A stretch of DNA of 60,009 nt from a virus: the IMG/VR virus record IMGVR_UViG_3300017963_000053, positions 1 to 60,009 of that record. One strand, 5' to 3'. Under the pieces are notes generated by a model. It ran no database searches, was not told where the DNA came from, and worked only from the letters and a program-made list of their open reading frames with translations. Every line of letters begins with the position of its first letter. Position 1 is the first letter of the stretch. The translations under genes and the position numbers were made by a program. Shown here piece by piece: positions 57,824 to 60,009 of the stretch.

Positions 57824-58003
57824 TTATTGACCCCAAATGCCGACATCCTCATTACTCAACTCGTCCGGATCAAGAAACTCTGGATATTCAGCAAGGTTGT
57901 CCTGGTTGAATAGCCGTTCCTTTTCCCGAGCCTCTTCAATATATTTCGTATACTCCTTTACCGCATGTTTTTGCCATCCCTGGCGCTGTCCTTTTGCTGG
58001 CAT
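57824..58003 (-). CDS. Hypothetical protein, 59 aa
   Basis: Starts MPAKGQRQGWQKHAVKEYTK; charged, helical (YIEEAREKERLFNQDNL) with acidic end. GGGGG lies before the ATG. It is coupled to the zinc-ribbon gene upstream. Unknown function. Confidence 0.55.
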   Translation of the reverse strand: MPAKGQRQGWQKHAVKEYTKYIEEAREKERLFNQDNLAEYPEFLDPDELSNEDVGIWGQ

Positions 58004-58004
58004 G

Positions 58005-58145
58005 TCATTCCCCCTTTTCAATTTCAAAGTATTCACCGCATTCGTCACATTGCTCGGCGCCCAACGGTACCTCAGTCTCATTATCGCATCCGCAATTCGG
58101 GCACTCCCATTCCCACCTGTAAGCGTAAGCTGTTGCTTTTTCCAT
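58005..58145 (-). CDS. Zinc-ribbon micro-protein, 46 aa
   Basis: Found by translating the gap. CPNCGC and CDECGEYF form a C4 zinc ribbon. The ATG follows directly on the stop of the membrane protein upstream. Very small; may be a metal-dependent regulator. Unknown function. Confidence 0.6.
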   Translation of the reverse strand: MEKATAYAYRWEWECPNCGCDNETEVPLGAEQCDECGEYFEIEKGE

Positions 58146-58316
58146 TTATTTAGTCCTTTCGTATTTCCTGCCGATTATAAATGCACAAACGATAGCTGAG
58201 AATATTAGAACCGGCGCAGGGTTTTCGATAAAGTCCTGTACCCAATGAATAATAACAAATCCCAAAAATAGAAAACCAAGAATACCACCGATTATTTCTA
58301 AAATTTTATCCCACAT
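58146..58316 (-). CDS. Two-helix membrane protein, 56 aa
   Basis: Found by translating the gap. Two membrane segments (IIGGILGFLFLGFVIIHWV and PVLIFSAIVCAFIIG). GGGGG lies before the ATG. Tight overlap with neighbours supports expression. Possibly an early membrane protein affecting host or superinfection. Confidence 0.65.
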   Translation of the reverse strand: MWDKILEIIGGILGFLFLGFVIIHWVQDFIENPAPVLIFSAIVCAFIIGRKYERTK

Positions 58317-58327
58317 TATTGATCCCC

Positions 58328-58516
58328 CTAATCAAAGTAAAGTCTGGTTATAAGTTTTTCAGATCTGTCCAGGTCGCGGATATCGCCGGTCCTCAAATAC
58401 TGTTTATATGCTCGGCGGCACGCCCTCTTGTGGCGGGTTACGGCGTCCTGGACTTCTTCTTTGCTCCATATGGTAAATTTCGGTTTATAATCTTTTATGA
58501 CATTGTATCCGGCCAT
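58328..58516 (-). CDS. Hypothetical basic protein, 62 aa
   Basis: Starts MAGYNVIKDYKPKFTIW; very basic (HKRACRRAYKQYLRTGDIRD) with helical content. GAGGG in the end of the upstream gene is its ribosome-binding site. Unknown function. Confidence 0.6.
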   Translation of the reverse strand: MAGYNVIKDYKPKFTIWSKEEVQDAVTRHKRACRRAYKQYLRTGDIRDLDRSEKLITRLYFD

Positions 58517-58517
58517 T

Positions 58518-58892
58518 TTATTTTCCCTCAAAAAATTCTTTGGTGTATTCATCGATCTTTTCAAAAGAAAGACCCTGCTTCCAGAAAAAATGCTCGACGT
58601 CCTGCTTGAATTCCATATCGACGTCCTCGGCATCCATCAGCCACCGGATAGCCGTCTTTCTATCAGGGGCACCAATACTGATTGTGTATTCGATCATTTC
58701 CTCGAATACCCGAAGGCTTTCGGCCTGATTGACGGCCTCTAAAGCCATATTTGCCTTGGTGAGGTCACAGAGATATTCGATCTCAATATCGAGATCTTCC
58801 TGCGTCCACCATTCTTTATAATGGCCACGAGGACGGAAACCGTGGGCGTCTTTGAAGAGATCTGAAAGGCATGTTTCTGAAATGTGTATCAT
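58518..58892 (-). CDS. Conserved phage protein with RPRGHYKEWW motif, 124 aa
   Basis: FRPRGHYKEWWTQEDLDIEI followed by an acidic helical body is a pattern seen in phage early proteins of unknown function. AGGAGG lies seven bases before the ATG at 58892. It is the first gene after an early promoter (58926-58984), so is among the earliest expressed. Confidence 0.65.
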   Translation of the reverse strand: MIHISETCLSDLFKDAHGFRPRGHYKEWWTQEDLDIEIEYLCDLTKANMALEAVNQAESLRVFEEMIEYTISIGAPDRKTAIRWLMDAEDVDMEFKQDVEHFFWKQGLSFEKIDEYTKEFFEGK

Positions 58893-58925
58893 TTTTACCT
58901 CCTGAAAAGTTGTTGTTTTCCCCTT

Positions 58926-58984
58926 ACTATACCATAGTATCGGCACATGTCAAGAATACTTTAGGACTTTTTTTAATTTTTTTT
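58926..58984 (-). promoter_or_regulatory. Early promoter, A-tract/GCCGATA type (copy 5)
   Basis: A-tract overlapping the end of the next gene (as Lys codons), CCTAAAGT, TTGACA (948-953), GCCGATA in a 16-base spacer, TATAGT (926-931). The best consensus of the set. Confidence 0.75.
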
Positions 58985-59147
58985 CAAGGGCAAATAATTC
59001 AGAGGCTGCGTTGTGGCCATGGAGCCCTATCTCTATGTGCTCCTCTGTCAGATCTCTGAATTTACTTGTTACCTCTATAATAGATTCCCTGGCCTGCTCA
59101 AGTATTTCTATGTCCCTTTTTAAAAGGGCCTTTATTTCAGGATTCAT
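58950..59147 (-). CDS. Hypothetical helical protein, 65 aa
   Basis: Starts MNPEIKALLKRDIEILEQAR; helical throughout and ends with Lys-rich LEKKLKKVLKYS, whose codons form the A-tract of the next promoter. GGGGGG lies close to the ATG (3 bases), a tight fit. Unknown function. Confidence 0.55.
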   Translation of the reverse strand: MNPEIKALLKRDIEILEQARESIIEVTSKFRDLTEEHIEIGLHGHNAASELFALEKKLKKVLKYS

Positions 59148-59334
59148 AATCCCCCCGGTATTTTTCTTTTCGAGTATAACGTTTTTTGTCCCTGTGCACC
59201 TGAGTCTCTCTAACCGTAGGCTTACGGACCTTTGTGTAATGGGGAGCCCTCCAGCCGCACCGCCGGCACTCCCCACTCTTTGTCATTGCAGAACCACAAG
59301 CCTCGCACCTTATCCTAAACATAGACCGAGACAT
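59137..59334 (-). CDS. Zinc-ribbon basic protein, 65 aa
   Basis: CEACGSAMTKSGECRRCG forms a C4 ribbon at residues 9-26, followed by a Lys/Arg-rich tail (HRDKKRYTRKEKYRG). Likely nucleic-acid-binding. It overlaps the next gene. Unknown function. Confidence 0.65.
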   Translation of the reverse strand: MSRSMFRIRCEACGSAMTKSGECRRCGWRAPHYTKVRKPTVRETQVHRDKKRYTRKEKYRGDYES

Positions 59335-59479
59335 GACAACCCCCTAATCTTATTCGTTTTGACCTGTTCGCCCGGGCCATAGCCTGTTTTATTGCCGCAA
59401 ACTGCGACAGCCTCTTAAGCTCAACTTTCGCATTCTTCTTGCTCGATTGAACACTCTGTATTTGTAATTGGTACTTCAT
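59315..59479 (-). CDS. Hypothetical basic protein, 54 aa
   Basis: Found by translating the gap. ATG at 59479 with GGAGG nine bases upstream gives MKYQLQIQSVQSSKKNAKVE and a basic body (AIKQAMARANRSKRIRLGG). It overlaps genes on both sides. No other gene covers 59335-59420. Unknown function. Confidence 0.5.
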   Translation of the reverse strand: MKYQLQIQSVQSSKKNAKVELKRLSQFAAIKQAMARANRSKRIRLGGCHVSVYV

Positions 59480-59612
59480 TTAGAATAACCTCCATTTCCT
59501 TAAATGCCGCGACCCTGGCCGCGAAAATTTCGTCGACAAGACCCTTACCTTCCAATATAGATTGCTCTTTTGACCTTTCTGCCAGATATAGCCGAAGTCG
59601 TTCCACCGTCAT
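59421..59612 (-). CDS. Hypothetical protein, 63 aa
   Basis: ATG at 59612 with GGGAG eight bases upstream, inside the SprT-like gene (68-base overlap). Helical: VERLRLYLAERSKEQ, then AARVAAFKEMEVILNE and a Cys/Glu end. Unrecognised. Confidence 0.5.
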   Translation of the reverse strand: MTVERLRLYLAERSKEQSILEGKGLVDEIFAARVAAFKEMEVILNEVPITNTECSIEQEECES

Positions 59613-60009
59613 AAACCCATCTCCCATTTAATTTGATATAACCCATTTCGACCAATATAGGATCCTTCGGGCTCGAGAATCCGGCCTGTTCTGACCTGCG
59701 AATAACCCGCAAGTTTAGCTCTTCTCTCTTTTGGAATTTCCTCCAGAAATTAATAAGCCGCATAAACTCATCGGCGAATTCTTGCCCATGGGGTTTGAGC
59801 CGTTTATCCACCTGGGTATTGGCATAGATGTGAGCCAACTCATGCAGCACAACCCATACGCTGTGTCTATATATTTTTACTCTGCGCTGTCTCGGCCAGG
59901 CAGTACCCAGGCGCCTCGAACATTTCCTGTTTGACAATTCAACTGTAGCACCCTTTAGTTGATATGCATTCTGGTACTGCCGCATGAACTCAAGCATCGG
60001 CTTTTTTTC
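59545..60009 (-). CDS. SprT-like zinc metallopeptidase, main part (crosses the junction)
   Basis: In the joined protein (about 183 aa) the zinc motif is HELAH (H85, E86, H89) with a third His at 103 (LKPHGQEF), as in the SprT/Spartan-like family, which cut proteins bound to DNA or act on DNA-protein crosslinks. A further ~75 residues lie downstream of the motif. It is the second gene of the leftward early unit. The N-terminus is at bases 1-210. Confidence 0.82.
   Translation of the reverse strand, partial: EKKPMLEFMRQYQNAYQLKGATVELSNRKCSRRLGTAWPRQRRVKIYRHSVWVVLHELAHIYANTQVDKRLKPHGQEFADEFMRLINFWRKFQKREELNLRVIRRSEQAGFSSPKDPILVEMGYIKLNGRWVYDGGTTSAISGRKVKRAIYIGR
59887..60009. repeat. Right copy of 123-bp terminal direct repeat
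   Basis: Identical to bases 1-123. See the left copy. It lies inside the SprT-like gene. Confidence 0.95.

Noticed and set aside
1-60009. CRISPR array, integrase, repressor or insertion element
   Set aside because: I looked for regular direct repeats, recombinase motifs and terminal inverted repeats and saw none.

Overview
The window is a complete, circularly closed genome of a tailed double-stranded DNA phage. Bases 1-123 are repeated exactly as the last 123 bases, and one gene (SprT-like) runs across that junction, so the unique genome is about 59,886 bp. The virion genes point to a short-tailed (podovirus-like) phage: a P22-type long portal, an HK97-fold coat protein with scaffold, a gp11-like tail adaptor, a nozzle-type protein, and a 2,988-residue multi-domain protein of the kind packed in the head and ejected with the DNA. 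The host is not identifiable. A Sec signal peptide, a gene-transfer-agent type holin with a muramidase, and a spanin-like protein suggest a Gram-negative bacterium. I see no integrase, repressor or phage RNA polymerase, so the phage is probably virulent and uses host polymerase.

Layout: transcription diverges from one region (467-596) and converges on one terminator (4480-4502). The + strand carries only five genes (597-4460): a PD-(D/E)XK nuclease, a coiled-coil protein, a long RecT-type annealing protein, a small unknown protein and a HAD phosphatase. All other genes are on the - strand, read from 466 down through the 1/60009 junction to 4509. In transcription order these are: early small proteins (59612-54037: SprT-like, DUF932-like, WYL_2-like and many zinc ribbons); replication (53970-49365: HTH regulator, initiator-like protein, DnaB-type helicase, metallophosphoesterase, SSB); a secreted Asn/Gln-rich protein (48191-49195); a middle block (48105-41406: RuvC-like resolvase, NMAD1-like protein, sigma-like regulator, HNH-like nuclease, ThyX, membrane micropeptides, small terminase); a tRNA and small-protein block (40928-38470); packaging and head genes (38094-25759); tail and ejection genes (25651-7459); receptor-binding genes (7443-5696); and lysis (5692-4509).

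Two repeated promoter designs were found by comparing intergenic DNA. The first has a long A-tract, the word CTAAAGT, TTGACA or a relative, and GCCGATA. It occurs five times (at about 488, 54541, 56362, 56911 and 58926) in front of early genes. The second is TGCACCATTAA, exactly 14 bases, then TATAATG. It occurs five times (560, 38377, 41160, 49322, 53547). At 560 and 53547 it places the predicted transcript start on or next to an ATG with no ribosome-binding site (leaderless messages). At 38377 and 49322 it precedes structured leaders of about 280 and 125 nt, the first in front of the terminase operon.

Several genes are under 60 codons and were found by translating gaps by hand (38787, 41179, 41279, 44173, 44243, 45346, 53836, 58005, 58146, 59315). 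Starts were moved to the codon with a good ribosome-binding site where the longest open frame began too early.
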